From the NCBI RefSeq assembly GCF_024298825.1, contig NZ_CP101153.1:1798001-1862000 (forward strand): a stretch of DNA of 64,000 bases, given 5' to 3'. Made by a program: the position numbers and the translations under genes. This DNA comes from Haloglomus salinum. GTDB lineage: Archaea; Halobacteriota; Halobacteria; Halobacteriales; Haloarculaceae. Below, piece after piece: positions 25,271-34,940 of this stretch. Under the pieces are notes generated by a model. The model was not told where the DNA came from, ran no database searches, and saw nothing but the letters and a program-made list of their open reading frames with translations. The first letter of the stretch is position 1; every line of letters starts with the position of its first letter.

Positions 25271-26713
25271 ATGGACGACGAGTTCGCCGCGGACGCCCTC
25301 GCCGCGGACGGCGGGGACGCCGACTACGACGCCTCCGCCATCACCTTCGGGACGGACGGCTGGCGCGCGACGCTCGACGAGTTCACCGGCGCCCGCGTAC
25401 GGATGGTCGGGCAGGCGGTTGCCGACTACCTCGACGCCGAGGACGACGACCGCGCCCTGGCTATCGGCTACGACGCCCGTGACACCTCGCGGGGCTTCGC
25501 GGAGGAACTGGCACGGACGCTGTGTGCGAACGGCCACGACGTGCTCCTTCCCGAGCGGGACTGCCCGACGCCCGCGGTCGCGTGGACGGTGACGGACCGG
25601 AACCTCGCAGGTGGGCTGATGATAACGGCGAGCCACAACCCGCCCGAGTACAACGGCGTCAAGTTCGTCCCGGACGACGGCGCCCCCGCACTGCCCGCCG
25701 TGACCGACCGCCTCGAGGACAACCTCCGGGCGCCCGACCCGCTCCCCGAACCCGAGTGGGGCACCGTCGAGGAGGACGATATCGTCGGCCCGTACGTCGA
25801 CCACCTGCTGGGCTTCCTCGGGCTGGGCGACGACGGCCTCGCGGGGCTCACCGTCGCGTACGACGCGATGCACGGGAGCGGGCGCGGCGTGACCGACCGC
25901 GCGCTCGAACGCGCGGGCGCCGATGTCGTCCGCCTCCGGACCGACGACGACCCCACCTTCGGCGGGACGCCGCCCGAGCCCTCGGAGGAACGCCTCGACG
26001 CGCTCCTCTCCCGGGTCACGGAGGGCGACGCCGACCTCGGGGTGGCCAACGACGGCGACGCCGACCGCATCGGCGTCGTCGCGCCCCGGGAGGGATACGT
26101 CGACCCGAACATGCTGTTCACGGTCCTGTACGACCACCTGCTCGACGCGCGCTCGGGCGGCGCCGTCCGCACGGTGTCGACGACGTTCCTCGTCGACCGG
26201 GTGGCCGAGGCCCACGGCGAGTCGGTGGCGGAGACGGCGGTCGGCTTCAAGTGGGTCGCCGAGGCGATGGCCGAGACCGACGCGCTGCTCGGCGGCGAGG
26301 AGTCCGGCGGCTTCGGGGTCCGGGGCCACCTCCGGAACAAGGACGGCGTGTTACTGGCGCTGCTGGCCGCGAAGACCGAACACGAGGAACGACTCGACCA
26401 CCGCCTCGGTTGGCTCCGCGAGGAGCACGGTGACATCCACCAGGACCGGGTGAGCGTCGACTGCCCGGACGACCGCAAAGAGGCGGTGGTCGCCGAACTC
26501 GGCGAGACGCTCCCCGACCGCGTGGCCGGCGTCGAAGTCGACCGGGTGAACGACGTGGACGGGTTCAAGGTGCTGCTGGCGGACGGGACGTGGCTCCTGA
26601 TGCGCCCCTCGGGGACGGAGCCGAAGATGCGCGTCTACGCAGAGGCCGGCGACCCCGCGCGGGTGGCCGCGCTGCTGACGGCGGGCCGGGAACTGGTCGA
26701 GCCGCTGGTGTAG
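25271..26713 (+). CDS. Phosphohexomutase (phosphoglucomutase/phosphomannomutase family)
   Basis: 480 residues from the ATG giving MDDEFAADALAADGG. The four family signatures are in order: FGTDGWRATLDEFT, the phosphoserine loop TASHNPPEYNGVK, the metal-binding NDGDADRIG, and sugar/phosphate loops GGEESGGFGV and LMRPSGTEPKMRVY. It isomerises hexose 1- and 6-phosphates for sugar-nucleotide synthesis, relevant to S-layer glycosylation. Which sugar it prefers is not visible. Confidence 0.93.
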   Translation: MDDEFAADALAADGGDADYDASAITFGTDGWRATLDEFTGARVRMVGQAVADYLDAEDDDRALAIGYDARDTSRGFAEELARTLCANGHDVLLPERDCPTPAVAWTVTDRNLAGGLMITASHNPPEYNGVKFVPDDGAPALPAVTDRLEDNLRAPDPLPEPEWGTVEEDDIVGPYVDHLLGFLGLGDDGLAGLTVAYDAMHGSGRGVTDRALERAGADVVRLRTDDDPTFGGTPPEPSEERLDALLSRVTEGDADLGVANDGDADRIGVVAPREGYVDPNMLFTVLYDHLLDARSGGAVRTVSTTFLVDRVAEAHGESVAETAVGFKWVAEAMAETDALLGGEESGGFGVRGHLRNKDGVLLALLAAKTEHEERLDHRLGWLREEHGDIHQDRVSVDCPDDRKEAVVAELGETLPDRVAGVEVDRVNDVDGFKVLLADGTWLLMRPSGTEPKMRVYAEAGDPARVAALLTAGRELVEPLV

Positions 26714-26757
26714 GTTGCGGACCGTTCGCCTGCCTCCCCGGGTCGCAGGACGACCGA

Positions 26758-27225
26758 CTACTCCAGCACGCCCCGATATCTCGATTCTCCGAGCCCTTCG
26801 ATATCGAAATCGAGGCTCTGATAGAAATCCCGCACTTTTCTGTCGAACTCCGCAACTAACCGCTCGCGTCGCGCGCTCGCGGCCGCGACCAGTCCGCTCC
26901 CGATGCCCTGCCCCTGCCGGCCGGGACGCACCGCGACCGCCTCGATACGTTCGCCGTCCAGCACCAGCGCGCCCAGCACGCGGCCGTCCGTGACGGCCAC
27001 GAGCACCTCGCTGTCGCCGGTCATCACCGCCTCGCGGTCCACCTGCAGGCCGGCCATGTCGACGATGCTGAGCGCGGTCGCGCGCTCGCCCTCGCGGGCG
27101 GGGCCGACGGTTACGTCCGTCGGGATGTGGGCTGCACTGGGACCGTCGTCACGACTCGGCCGTTCGTCGTCGCCGCTGCGCCGCTCGCTGTCGCCGTCTC
27201 CGCTGCTACCGTCGCGCACCACCAC
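26758..27225 (-). CDS. GNAT-family N-acetyltransferase
   Basis: 155 residues with a GTG start. About 35 residues of charged, disordered sequence precede the domain. The acetyl-CoA loop is IEAVAVRPGRQGQGIGSGLV (the Q/RxxGxG/A motif), followed by RRERLVAEFDRKVRDFYQSLDFDIEGLG. The substrate is unknown. It begins 4 bases after the stop of the redoxin gene and is probably co-transcribed with it. Confidence 0.82.
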   Translation of the reverse strand: MVVRDGSSGDGDSERRSGDDERPSRDDGPSAAHIPTDVTVGPAREGERATALSIVDMAGLQVDREAVMTGDSEVLVAVTDGRVLGALVLDGERIEAVAVRPGRQGQGIGSGLVAAASARRERLVAEFDRKVRDFYQSLDFDIEGLGESRYRGVLE

Positions 27226-27229
27226 CGTC

Positions 27230-27739
27230 CTACGCGGCCACCTCGTCCACGACCTCCAGCAGTTCCGCCTCGCTGGGGCGGTCGCCGAAGCCGTCGCCCT
27301 GGTGGACGTAGGCGATTTCGGGGTCGTCCGTGATGTCGACGACGACGGCCTCGGGCATCCGGCCGGCGAAGTCGCTCAGCTTGCCGAGCGCACCGTACTT
27401 CGTGGGCTGGTCGTACCCCTCGGCGAACGCCTTCTCCGGGTCTGCAAGCAGGGGGTACGGCACGTCGGCCCAGCCGCGGGCGCGGTCGGTCGGTTCGGGC
27501 AGCACCGCAACGACCTCGGCGCCGCGCTCGCGGAACGCCTCGTATCGGTCGGCCAGGCGGTCGGCCTGGGCCTGGCACTTCGTGCAGTAGTAGTCCCGCA
27601 TCAGGACGAGTACGACCGCGTCCGTCTCGTCGTCGAGCGCGTCGAAGTCGAAGCGGTCCGGGCCGGCACCGACGTTGGGTGCCGCGATTGCGGGTGCCGG
27701 TTCGCCGACCAGTTCGTGCGTGTCCTCGGTGTGGCTCAT
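27230..27739 (-). CDS. Peroxiredoxin-like redoxin-domain protein
   Basis: 169 residues from the ATG giving MSHTEDTHELVGEPAPAIAA. The thioredoxin-fold core has LVLMRDYYCTKCQAQADRLADRY with a CTKC pair where AhpC/TSA proteins have the peroxidatic Cys, then VVAVLPEPTDRARGWADVPYPLLADPEKAFAEGY. It belongs to the AhpC/TSA-like redoxins that reduce peroxides or act as thiol oxidoreductases. It is upstream of the GNAT gene. Confidence 0.85.
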   Translation of the reverse strand: MSHTEDTHELVGEPAPAIAAPNVGAGPDRFDFDALDDETDAVVLVLMRDYYCTKCQAQADRLADRYEAFRERGAEVVAVLPEPTDRARGWADVPYPLLADPEKAFAEGYDQPTKYGALGKLSDFAGRMPEAVVVDITDDPEIAYVHQGDGFGDRPSEAELLEVVDEVAA

Positions 27740-27834
27740 GCCCGGGAGCAGTCGCTGGAACGGCTTCAACGGCGGGGCGGCCGTGTCCGGCGCGCGCCGA
27801 ACCGGAACGGCCCGTTCATACGCACCTGTGGCGC

Positions 27835-28035
27835 TCAGCCACCCTTCACCAGCCGCAGTACCTCGACACGCTCGGCGGTGACCGGCGCGTCCTCGGGGAC
27901 CGGCGACCCCTCGACGAGCACGGTCGCCTCGTGCGGGGAGAACGAGCACGCGCGCAGGAGGTCGGCGTAGGTCGCGTCGGCGTCGAGCGTCAGGTCGCGT
28001 TCGCCCTCGCCGACGACATCCGCGGTGACCTGCAT
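27835..28035 (-). CDS. samp2: Ubiquitin-like small archaeal modifier protein, SAMP2 type
   Basis: 66 residues of a beta-grasp protein: MQVTADVVGEGERDLTLDAD, TYADLLRACSFSPHEATVLV, EGSPVPEDAPVTAERVEVLR, ending LVKGG. The C-terminal diglycine is the site adenylated by UbaA and joined to target lysines or used as sulfur carrier. The pattern matches Haloferax volcanii SAMP2 (SPHEVTVLVDG and LRLIKGG, from memory). Besides protein tagging, SAMP2 is needed for tRNA 2-thiolation. Confidence 0.93.
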   Translation of the reverse strand: MQVTADVVGEGERDLTLDADATYADLLRACSFSPHEATVLVEGSPVPEDAPVTAERVEVLRLVKGG

Positions 28036-28198
28036 GCGTGCTGATTGCCGGCGTGTCGGTTTGAGCGTGGCGCTCGGGGGCGCCGGCGAGTCGGCTGCAC
28101 AGGTGCGGCGCACCGGCGGTACCGGTAGACTGCCCGCGTGTGCACCCGTAATGTGGCAACGGCAACCCTTTTGCCGGCCGCAGGGGAACCGGAGTCGT

Positions 28199-29359
28199 AT
28201 GAGCGAGAGCGAGGAACTGCACAAGGGACTGGAGGGTGTGCTGGTCGCCGAGTCGGCGCTCAGCTACATCGACGGGAGCGTCGGCAAGCTCGTCTACCGC
28301 GGCTACGCTATCGAGGACCTGGCCGAGGACGCCAGCTACGAGGAGGTACTCCACCTGCTCTGGTACGGTCACCTGCCGGACAGCGAGGAACTCGACGCGT
28401 TCACTGACGCCATCACCGAGGAAGCCGCCGTCGACGACGTCGTGCTCGACGCGCTCGCGGGACTGGCCGAGGCCGACGAGCGGCCGATGGCCGCACTGCG
28501 GTCGGGCGTCTCGATGCTGTCGGCAGCAGACGACGGCGACGTCGACCCGCGTGACTCCGACGCCGCCCTGGAGACGGGCCGGCGTATCGTCGCGAAGATT
28601 CCGACGCTGCTGGCCGCCTACGACCGACTCCGCCGCGGTGAGGACCCCATCGAGCCCCGCGGGGACCTCTCGCTGGCCGCCAACTTCCTCTACATGCTGA
28701 CCGGCGAGGTGCCCGACGAGGCCTCGGCCGAGGCGATGGACCAGGCGCTCGTGCTCCACGCCGACCACGGGCTGAACGCCTCGACGTTCACCTCGATGGT
28801 CGTCGCCAGCACGTTCGCGGACATGTACTCCTCCGTCACGGCGGGCGTCGGCGCGCTGTCGGGCCCGCTCCACGGCGGCGCCAACCAGGACGTGATGGAG
28901 CTGTTCTTCGAGATCGAGTCGGAGGGCGCCGACCCGGTCGACTACGTCACGACCAAACAGGAGCGTGAGGACGACTGGCGGGTCCCCGGTTACGGCCACC
29001 GTGTCTACAAGGTCAAGGACCCCCGTGCGAAGATTCTCGAGAAGCGCGCGAAGGAGCTGAGCGAGGCCTCCGGCGACACCACCTACTACGACTACGCGAA
29101 GGCCATCGAGACGTTCTTCACCGACGAGAAGGGGCTCGACGAGCGCGGCATCGCGCCCAACGTCGACTTCTTCTCCGGCACCGTCTACCACCAGCTCGGT
29201 ATCCCGGTCGACATGTTCACGCCCATCTTCGCGATGTCGCGTGCCGGCGGCTGGATCGGCCACGTCCTCGAGTACCAGGAGGACAACCGCCTCATCCGGC
29301 CCCGTGGCCGCTACGTCGGTCCGGAGAACAGCGACTTCGTCCCGCTCGACGAGCGGTAA
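28199..29359 (+). CDS. citZ: Citrate synthase
   Basis: 386 residues. The start MSESEELHKGLEGVLVAESA is the haloarchaeal form. Active-site regions are HADHGLNASTF, the oxaloacetate loop GPLHGGANQDVMEL and VPGYGHRVYKVKDPRA, with the catalytic Asp in NVDFFSGTVY and the Arg in PRGRYVGP. It condenses oxaloacetate with acetyl-CoA. It could also serve the methylcitrate reaction, but the sequence does not suggest this. It is divergent from samp2. Confidence 0.95.
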   Translation: MSESEELHKGLEGVLVAESALSYIDGSVGKLVYRGYAIEDLAEDASYEEVLHLLWYGHLPDSEELDAFTDAITEEAAVDDVVLDALAGLAEADERPMAALRSGVSMLSAADDGDVDPRDSDAALETGRRIVAKIPTLLAAYDRLRRGEDPIEPRGDLSLAANFLYMLTGEVPDEASAEAMDQALVLHADHGLNASTFTSMVVASTFADMYSSVTAGVGALSGPLHGGANQDVMELFFEIESEGADPVDYVTTKQEREDDWRVPGYGHRVYKVKDPRAKILEKRAKELSEASGDTTYYDYAKAIETFFTDEKGLDERGIAPNVDFFSGTVYHQLGIPVDMFTPIFAMSRAGGWIGHVLEYQEDNRLIRPRGRYVGPENSDFVPLDER

Positions 29360-29468
29360 TCGGCCCGAACGCACGCCCTCGATTCTCCACTTCGCCTGCG
29401 GGTCGCGTCTTCGTATCAGGACATCGGCCAGAAGCTTTAGCAACGCCACAGCCGAGTCTCGTCCTACC

Positions 29469-30185
29469 GTGCCACTGGTTCCGGCCCCGACGCCCTCCCC
29501 CGGTCTCCTCCTCCAGTTGCTCTGCCCGTCGTTGCTCGCCGCGCTCTCGTCGGGTCCGCTCGCCCCAGTCAGTTCGTTGCCACTCGTCGGTGGGCTCCCT
29601 GGTGCCGACCCGGGGGCGCTCGTCTTCCAGCTGGTCGCGTTCGTCGGTGCGCCGCTGGCGACGCTCGAATCCGCCGTCGAGGGGCTGCTTCGCGGCGCGA
29701 CCGGAATCGAGGGACTCCTCCTGATATTCGTCTACTCGTTCCTCTGTGCAGTCGTCCTCCCGCTCCCCGGAGAACTGGTGCTCGCCGTACCGCTGGACCT
29801 GGGCTGGTCACCGTCGGGTGAACTCGCGGCGGTCGTCGCGGTCGCCAGCACCGCGAAGGCGGCGGGAGCGCTCGTCACCCTCGCGGTCGCCCGCGGGGCC
29901 ACCACCTCCGGTCCAGTCGCGCACCTCCTCGACGTGCTGCCACGCCCTGGCGGCCGCGCCGGCGGCGGGCGCACCGGACGGCTCGCGAGACTGACCGACC
30001 GCTACGGGTATCTCGGACTCGCGGGCGCGCTTTCGGTCCCGTTCGCCCCCGACACCGCTATCCTCTACGCCTTCAGCGTGGTCGATGTCCGGAAGCCGTC
30101 GTTCGCGGCCGCCGCCTTCGTCGGAACCACGCTCCGCCTGGCCATCGTCGCCGGCGTCGCGAGCGCGCTGCTCGCGCTGTTCTGA
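29469..30185 (+). CDS. VTT/DedA-type membrane protein
   Basis: 238 residues with a GTG start shortly after a TTTAG-type box. About five hydrophobic segments are seen. IEGLLLIFVYSFLCAVVLPLPGELVLA and YGYLGLAGALSVPFAPDTAILYAFSVVDVRKPSF carry the VTT-domain features (Pro-Glu and Gly-rich re-entrant loop followed by a conserved Pro/Asp). Relatives act as lipid scramblases or transporters. The role here is unknown. Confidence 0.78.
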   Translation: MPLVPAPTPSPGLLLQLLCPSLLAALSSGPLAPVSSLPLVGGLPGADPGALVFQLVAFVGAPLATLESAVEGLLRGATGIEGLLLIFVYSFLCAVVLPLPGELVLAVPLDLGWSPSGELAAVVAVASTAKAAGALVTLAVARGATTSGPVAHLLDVLPRPGGRAGGGRTGRLARLTDRYGYLGLAGALSVPFAPDTAILYAFSVVDVRKPSFAAAAFVGTTLRLAIVAGVASALLALF

Positions 30186-30240
30186 CTGCAGGTCAGCGTC
30201 CACCGACAGCCACAGGTCCCTCCGACCCATCCGCCCGCCC

Positions 30241-30651
30241 GTGCTGGTGTTCGTCTACGGGACGCTGACAGACCCCACCCGCGCTCGCGAGGTCCTCGAC
30301 GCGACTCCCGAGTTCGTCGCCGACGCGGTCGTCGTGGGGTGCCACCGCGTCGACGGCGACTACCCGACGCTCGTTCCGGGCGGGACGTGCGCGGGCAGGC
30401 TGCTCCGGGTCCAGAAGCCCGACCTCCACCGGCTCGACGCGTACGAGGGCGTCGACCGGGGGCTCTACACCCGTGTCTCGGTTCCGTTCGAGGGGCCGGT
30501 CGGCGACGCTTCCGCGGGAACCGTCGAGACGTACGTCGGCGCCCCCGACGCGCTGGACGCTCCCGGCTCGTGGTCGGGCGAGGGGACACTCGCGGAGCGC
30601 GTGCAGGCGTACGTCGAGAACGGGGGCGTGGTCGTCCGCCGGCTCGACTGA
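30241..30651 (+). CDS. Gamma-glutamylcyclotransferase-like (AIG2/GGCT) protein
   Basis: 136 residues with a GTG start. VFVYGTLTDPTRAREVL is the substrate-binding YGTL motif. GGTCAGRLLRV, LDAYEGVDRGLYTRVSVPFEG supply the acid and the second strand. GGCT-fold proteins form 5-oxoproline from gamma-glutamyl amines, and haloarchaea make gamma-glutamylcysteine instead of glutathione, which might be the substrate. That link is inference. Confidence 0.85.
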   Translation: MLVFVYGTLTDPTRAREVLDATPEFVADAVVVGCHRVDGDYPTLVPGGTCAGRLLRVQKPDLHRLDAYEGVDRGLYTRVSVPFEGPVGDASAGTVETYVGAPDALDAPGSWSGEGTLAERVQAYVENGGVVVRRLD

Positions 30652-30708
30652 GGGCGCGGTGCGCGGGTGCGGTGGGGTCTCGGGCGCCGTCGGTCGTTCG
30701 CCGGGCTG

Positions 30709-31335
30709 CTATCCGTCGTCGTCGTCCCCGTCGCTCCTGCCCACGTCGACAGGGAGGGGCTGGTCGCGGGTCTCGCCGAAGCCGGCGCTGAGGATGCGCG
30801 TCAGCGCGTCCTCGACGCGCTCGTTGGTCTCGGTGTACTCCTCCGGGTCGACCTCGATGACGAAGCCGGTGGTGATGTTGGGTGCGGTCGGCAGGAAGAG
30901 CACGTCACGGCCGTCTTCGGTCGTCTTACCGGTCTTGAACGCGGTCATCCGGAGTCCGTTCCACGTCTCGAGCTTGACCGGCGCCTGCAGTTCCTCGGTC
31001 CCCGATACCGCCGTCTCGACCGCCATCTTCGACGCGTTGTACACCACGCGCAGCCCCGGCAGCTGGTTGGCTACGTCGTCGATTCCTTCCTCGACGAGGT
31101 CCCCCAGCGCGGTCCGCATCAGGTAGCCCGCCGACAGCACCAGCAGACCGAACACGATGATGAGGACGAACACGCCGACGAGTTCCGCGAGGAACTCGCT
31201 GCCGTACACCTTGGGTGGGAGCGGGGAGGGCACCTTCGCGAGCTGGTTGTACAGCCACGCGATGATGTACGCGGTGACCAGGATGGGGAGGACGACGATG
31301 AGCCCCCGGGCGATGTCTCGTTTCCAGGACGACAT
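30709..31335 (-). CDS. DUF502 family membrane protein
   Basis: 208 residues. WKRDIARGLIVVLPILVTAYIIAWLY and a second helix (VFVLIIVFGLLVLSAGYLM) anchor it. The DUF502 sequence PGLRVVYNASKMAVETAVSG and later TAPNITTGFVIEVDPEEYTETNERVEDALTRILSAG follow. Function is unknown in general. It lies 99 bases after phaB in the same direction and may be read through from the PHA cluster. Confidence 0.85.
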   Translation of the reverse strand: MSSWKRDIARGLIVVLPILVTAYIIAWLYNQLAKVPSPLPPKVYGSEFLAELVGVFVLIIVFGLLVLSAGYLMRTALGDLVEEGIDDVANQLPGLRVVYNASKMAVETAVSGTEELQAPVKLETWNGLRMTAFKTGKTTEDGRDVLFLPTAPNITTGFVIEVDPEEYTETNERVEDALTRILSAGFGETRDQPLPVDVGRSDGDDDDG

Positions 31336-31434
31336 TCCGTTGTGGTTCCGGAGTGTACGGCGCGTAATCAGCGTGTCCCTTGCGAGAGCACCGTTCCCGG
31401 ACCGTATCGGGCCCCAACCGCTCTCCGGTGGCCC

Positions 31435-32178
31435 TTACCACTCCATCCCGCCGTTGACGGCCAGAATCTGCCCGGTCATGTAGCCGGCGTCCTCGCTGGC
31501 GACGAAGCGGACGATGCCGGCGACATCGTCGACGGTGGCGAAGCGGTTGAGCGGGATGCGGTCGAGGATCTTCTCCTGCACCCGCTCGGGGACCGTCTCC
31601 AGCATATCGGTGGCGACGAACCCCGGGGCCACGCAGTTTGCGGTCGACCCGCTGCTGGCCATCTCCAGTGCGATGGTCCGCGTGAAGCCGAACAGGCCGG
31701 ATTTGGTGGTGGCGTAGTTGGCCTGCCCGTAGTTCCCCTGCTGGCCGACGACCGAGGAGATGTTGATGAGGCGGCCGTCCTCGGCGTCGCAGAGGTCCTC
31801 GAAGCAGGCCTTCGTGCAGTTGAACACGCCGCCGAGGTTCACGTCGACGACCCGGTCCCAGTCCTCCCGGGTCATGCTCTCGAACTTCTTGTCGACGGTG
31901 ATGCCGGCGTTGTTCACCAGCACGTCGACGCCCCCGAACTCCTCGCGGACCCCCTCGACCATCGTCTGTACCTCGTCGTAGTCGGCCACGTCGGCCTGCG
32001 CCGGGACCGCCTCGCCGTCGCAGTCGTCCTCGATGTGGTCGCACACCTCGTGTGCGAGGTCCTCCGAGGAGCGGTAGTTGACCACGACGTTCGCGCCGTG
32101 TGTGCCGAGTTCCTCCGCGACCCCGCGACCGATGCCCCGGGAGGCACCGGTCACCAGACAGGTCTGTCCTTCTAGCAT
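31435..32178 (-). CDS. phaB: Beta-ketoacyl/acetoacetyl-CoA reductase of the SDR family
   Basis: 247 residues. NADP(H)-binding TGASRGIGRG and NNAGIT, the catalytic Ser (ISSVVGQQGN) and the Tyr-x-x-x-Lys (YATTKSG), and the C-terminal GQILAVNGGMEW are those of FabG/PhaB. It reduces 3-ketoacyl-CoA to the (R)-3-hydroxyacyl-CoA monomer for PHA. Its position beside phaC argues for PhaB over FabG, since haloarchaea lack fatty-acid synthase. Confidence 0.9.
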   Translation of the reverse strand: MLEGQTCLVTGASRGIGRGVAEELGTHGANVVVNYRSSEDLAHEVCDHIEDDCDGEAVPAQADVADYDEVQTMVEGVREEFGGVDVLVNNAGITVDKKFESMTREDWDRVVDVNLGGVFNCTKACFEDLCDAEDGRLINISSVVGQQGNYGQANYATTKSGLFGFTRTIALEMASSGSTANCVAPGFVATDMLETVPERVQEKILDRIPLNRFATVDDVAGIVRFVASEDAGYMTGQILAVNGGMEW

Positions 32179-32283
32179 GGATGGACGGTGCGCACCGGGC
32201 ATCAAATACGTGTCGTCGGTGCCCGAGAAGTGAGAGGTCGTCCGGATTCCCGCCGCCCGGACGGTTGCTGGCTCGTGCGGCGC

Positions 32284-33777
32284 TCAGTCCTGGGCCTGGA
32301 TGATCCAGTCGGTCGCGCGGTCCGTCCCCACGCCGGCGAGTTCCGCGACACGTTCGGCGTCCGCGGCCGCGAGTTCCGCGATGGTCACGATATCGCCATC
32401 ACGGAGCCGCTCGGCGTACGTCGGGCCGATACCGCTGATCTCCTCGAGGTCGCTCCCCTCGGCACCGGCAGGGTCGACATCCTCGGCGTGGATGTCGGCC
32501 TCGGCCTCGGTCTCGACGGTCTCCTCGATGGCCTCGGTCTCCTCCGCGATGGCCTCCTCGGGCGTGACGCCCTCCGCGAGGGCGGCCTCGTGGTCGATGT
32601 CGATATCGATGTCGCCGGCCGCCTCCACGGCTGCCTCCACCTCGGCCAGGTGCTCGGGGTCGGTGGCGGACTTCTCCAGATACCACTCCGCGACACGGGG
32701 CCAGACGTCACGGTGCGACGAGCCCGACACCGCCAGGCCGATGTGGCCGGTCGGGTACTCGATGATCTCGGTGTCGTCGCTCCCGATGACCTCGTTGAAC
32801 GGCTTCGAGGACTCGGCGGGGATGAGGTGGTCGTACTCCCCCATGATCTGGAGGACGGGCATGTCGATGTTCGCCAGGTCGATGTGCTTGCCGTCCAGGT
32901 ACAGCTCGTTGTTGTACAGCTTGTTGTCCTGGTAGATGTCCTCCAGGAACTGGACGTACGTGTCCCCGGCCACGTCGATTCCCTCGTCGAGCCAGCGCTC
33001 CATCCGCGCGAAGTTCTCCACGAAGTCGTCGTTCTCGACGTTGTCGAAGAAGCGGACGTACTTCGAGACGTAGTTGGCGACCGGGTCCATCAGCGCGAAC
33101 CCCACGTCCAGCATCTCCGCGGGCATGTTGCCGAAGGCGTCCGGCACGTCGCGGGGGTCGTAGTACTCGTCGTCGCCCCACAGCTCGAGGACGCCGCCGG
33201 TGTCGTCGAAGCACAGGCCCGCGGCCATCAGCCCGAGCGTGCGGACCTTCTCCGGGAACAGCGCGGCGTACATCGCGGTGAAGGTGCCGCCCATGCAGTA
33301 GCCGAGGATGTTGATGGAGTCCTGGCCGGAGCGCTCCCGGACCACGTCGACGCAGTTGTCGATATAGCGCTCGACGTAATCGTTGATGGTGAGGTGCTGG
33401 TCGAGCCGTGAGGGCTCGTTCCAGTCGATGAGGTAGACGTCGTGGCCCGCCTCCAGCAGCCGCCGGACGACCGAGCGGTCGGGCTGGAGGTCCAGGATGA
33501 ACGGCTTGTTGATGAGCGCGTAGACGATGAGGATGGGAACGCCGTGTTGTTCCTCGGTCTGTGACTCGTAGTGGAGCAGCTCCAGCTTGTTCTCCGAGTA
33601 GACGACCTCGCTGGGGGTCTCCCCGACCTCGACCTCCGAGAGACGGTCCAGCTGGTCGGGCAGCGCCTGGCTCGACTCCATCGCGTCCTGCATCGCCTGC
33701 ATGGCCTCCTGCTGGGAGTTGAGCGCCAGCCGGAACGGGTCGAACTCCTCCCGGCCCTCGCTGGCCATCTCACTCAC
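32284..33777 (-). CDS. phaC: Class III poly(3-hydroxyalkanoate) synthase subunit PhaC with HhH tail
   Basis: 497 residues from a GTG inside the phaE stop; an ATG three codons later (33768) is an equal alternative. The lipase-like box is GYCMGG with the nucleophile at Cys161, followed by the Asp in [11 protein letters not shown] and the His in [11 protein letters not shown]. After the catalytic domain (about 375 residues) comes a Glu-rich linker and a helix-hairpin-helix-type module ([20 protein letters not shown] ... [18 protein letters not shown]). The C-terminal extension is characteristic of haloarchaeal PhaC. Requires PhaE. Confidence 0.94.
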   Translation of the reverse strand: MSEMASEGREEFDPFRLALNSQQEAMQAMQDAMESSQALPDQLDRLSEVEVGETPSEVVYSENKLELLHYESQTEEQHGVPILIVYALINKPFILDLQPDRSVVRRLLEAGHDVYLIDWNEPSRLDQHLTINDYVERYIDNCVDVVRERSGQDSINILGYCMGGTFTAMYAALFPEKVRTLGLMAAGLCFDDTGGVLELWGDDEYYDPRDVPDAFGNMPAEMLDVGFALMDPVANYVSKYVRFFDNVENDDFVENFARMERWLDEGIDVAGDTYVQFLEDIYQDNKLYNNELYLDGKHIDLANIDMPVLQIMGEYDHLIPAESSKPFNEVIGSDDTEIIEYPTGHIGLAVSGSSHRDVWPRVAEWYLEKSATDPEHLAEVEAAVEAAGDIDIDIDHEAALAEGVTPEEAIAEETEAIEETVETEAEADIHAEDVDPAGAEGSDLEEISGIGPTYAERLRDGDIVTIAELAAADAERVAELAGVGTDRATDWIIQAQD

Positions 33778-34312
33778 CCCCGTCCTCGAGGTGCTCCAGG
33801 ACGCGGTCGAGCTTCTGCTCGACGGCGTGCTGGCGCCGCTCCAGCTCGACCAGCCGCTCGCCCACCTCGTCGATGTGCGAGCCGGTCGGCAGCCCCATCT
33901 CCTCGAGGGTGTCCTCGCTCAGCTCGTTCAGCTCTTCCTGCATCTCCATCATCGACTGGACGAGCTGGCCGTTGGCTGCCGCGAACGCGCTGGTGTCCAT
34001 CACCTCTTTGAACGCCTCGTTGGCGCTCTGGAGCCAGATGTCGCGCAGCTCCGTGAACGACACGTCCTCGCCGGCGGCGGCGTCCTCGGTCCGCTCTAGC
34101 AGCTGCTCGGCCGCGTCCATCCACACCTCGTACGCCTGGCTGTACCCCTCCATCCCCTCCGCGAGTTCGTCCTCGGCCGGCATGGAGGACTCCATCGCTT
34201 CGGCCCACGACTGCATGAACGCCGACTGGGACTCCATGTTCTGCTCCATGGCTTCGTTCATCTGCTCGGCCATCTCCGCCCACTGCTGTCCGAAATCGTA
34301 TGAATCGCTCAT
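33770..34312 (-). CDS. phaE: Poly(3-hydroxyalkanoate) synthase subunit PhaE
   Basis: 180 residues, almost entirely helical, rich in Met, Gln and Glu: [40 protein letters not shown], then [20 protein letters not shown] near the end. This last part with a coiled coil is typical of the small haloarchaeal PhaE. It forms the active heteromer with PhaC. Its stop overlaps the phaC start. Confidence 0.9.
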   Translation of the reverse strand: MSDSYDFGQQWAEMAEQMNEAMEQNMESQSAFMQSWAEAMESSMPAEDELAEGMEGYSQAYEVWMDAAEQLLERTEDAAAGEDVSFTELRDIWLQSANEAFKEVMDTSAFAAANGQLVQSMMEMQEELNELSEDTLEEMGLPTGSHIDEVGERLVELERRQHAVEQKLDRVLEHLEDGGE

Positions 34313-34462
34313 GGTGTTACTACCCGTTTATTGAAGGGCCAGCGCAATAAGTGTGGGTGTGGTGAGTGCCGTCGTGTGCCGCTGGCTGGCACGCGATACC
34401 AGAACACCCCGGAGAGCCCCGCTCCCCGGGGTCGGTCCCGGTGATGCCGGGCCCCGTCCGTC

Positions 34463-34804
34463 TCAATCGTCCTCGTCGCGCTTGCGCTTGACCGGGATGA
34501 CGACTGTCTGGACGATGTCTCCCTCCTCGATGTCGAGCGCCTCGCGCTCGGCGTCCGGGATACTGATGCGGCCGCCGGACTGCACCCGTGTCTTGAACGT
34601 CGCCATCTGACTCATCGCGCTCAGTTGCGGGGCGAGGCCGCCCGCACCCCCCTCGCTGCCGGCCCCTGCCGCGCCGGCCATTCCGCCCCCGGTCAGCACC
34701 TGCTGGAGCATCCGCTGCTGCTGGCGAGTCGCGCCCTCGGCGGCCTCCTGGAGGTTCTTCAGCACGGTCGGCGTGAACAGCCCGTCGTTCTCGTCGTCTG
34801 CCAT
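34463..34804 (-). CDS. phaR: AbrB-type PHA regulator, PhaR-like
   Basis: 113 residues from the ATG giving MADDENDGLFTPTVLKNLQE. An N-terminal helix and a Gly/Ala linker lead to a SpoVT/AbrB swapped-hairpin domain: FKTRVQSGGRISIPDAEREALDIEEGDIVQTVVIPVKRK. In Haloferax mediterranei an AbrB-type PhaR was reported to repress its own operon with phasin. No phasin gene is present beside this one. A TTAAA box lies about 30 bases before the ATG, so the mRNA is probably leaderless. Confidence 0.85.
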   Translation of the reverse strand: MADDENDGLFTPTVLKNLQEAAEGATRQQQRMLQQVLTGGGMAGAAGAGSEGGAGGLAPQLSAMSQMATFKTRVQSGGRISIPDAEREALDIEEGDIVQTVVIPVKRKRDEDD

Positions 34805-34849
34805 GGTTGACTCCGCTAGCGAGGGTGGATAGTTAAACGTTGCGCGATT

Positions 34850-34864
34850 TGCCACTCAATGGCA
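34850..34864. promoter_or_regulatory. Palindrome TGCCA-N5-TGGCA upstream of phaR
   Basis: A perfect 5-bp inverted repeat with a 5-base spacer lies just upstream of the phaR TATA-like box (34833-34837), in the divergent phaR/phaJ promoter region. This is a fitting place for an operator of an autoregulated repressor. Binding is inferred. Confidence 0.4.
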
Positions 34865-34940
34865 GCTGATACCGTCAGGTACCGAACGTGGCTGGTAAGC
34901 AGCAGCGTTTTATGAATTCGAGCCGATGGTAGGGTAACGA

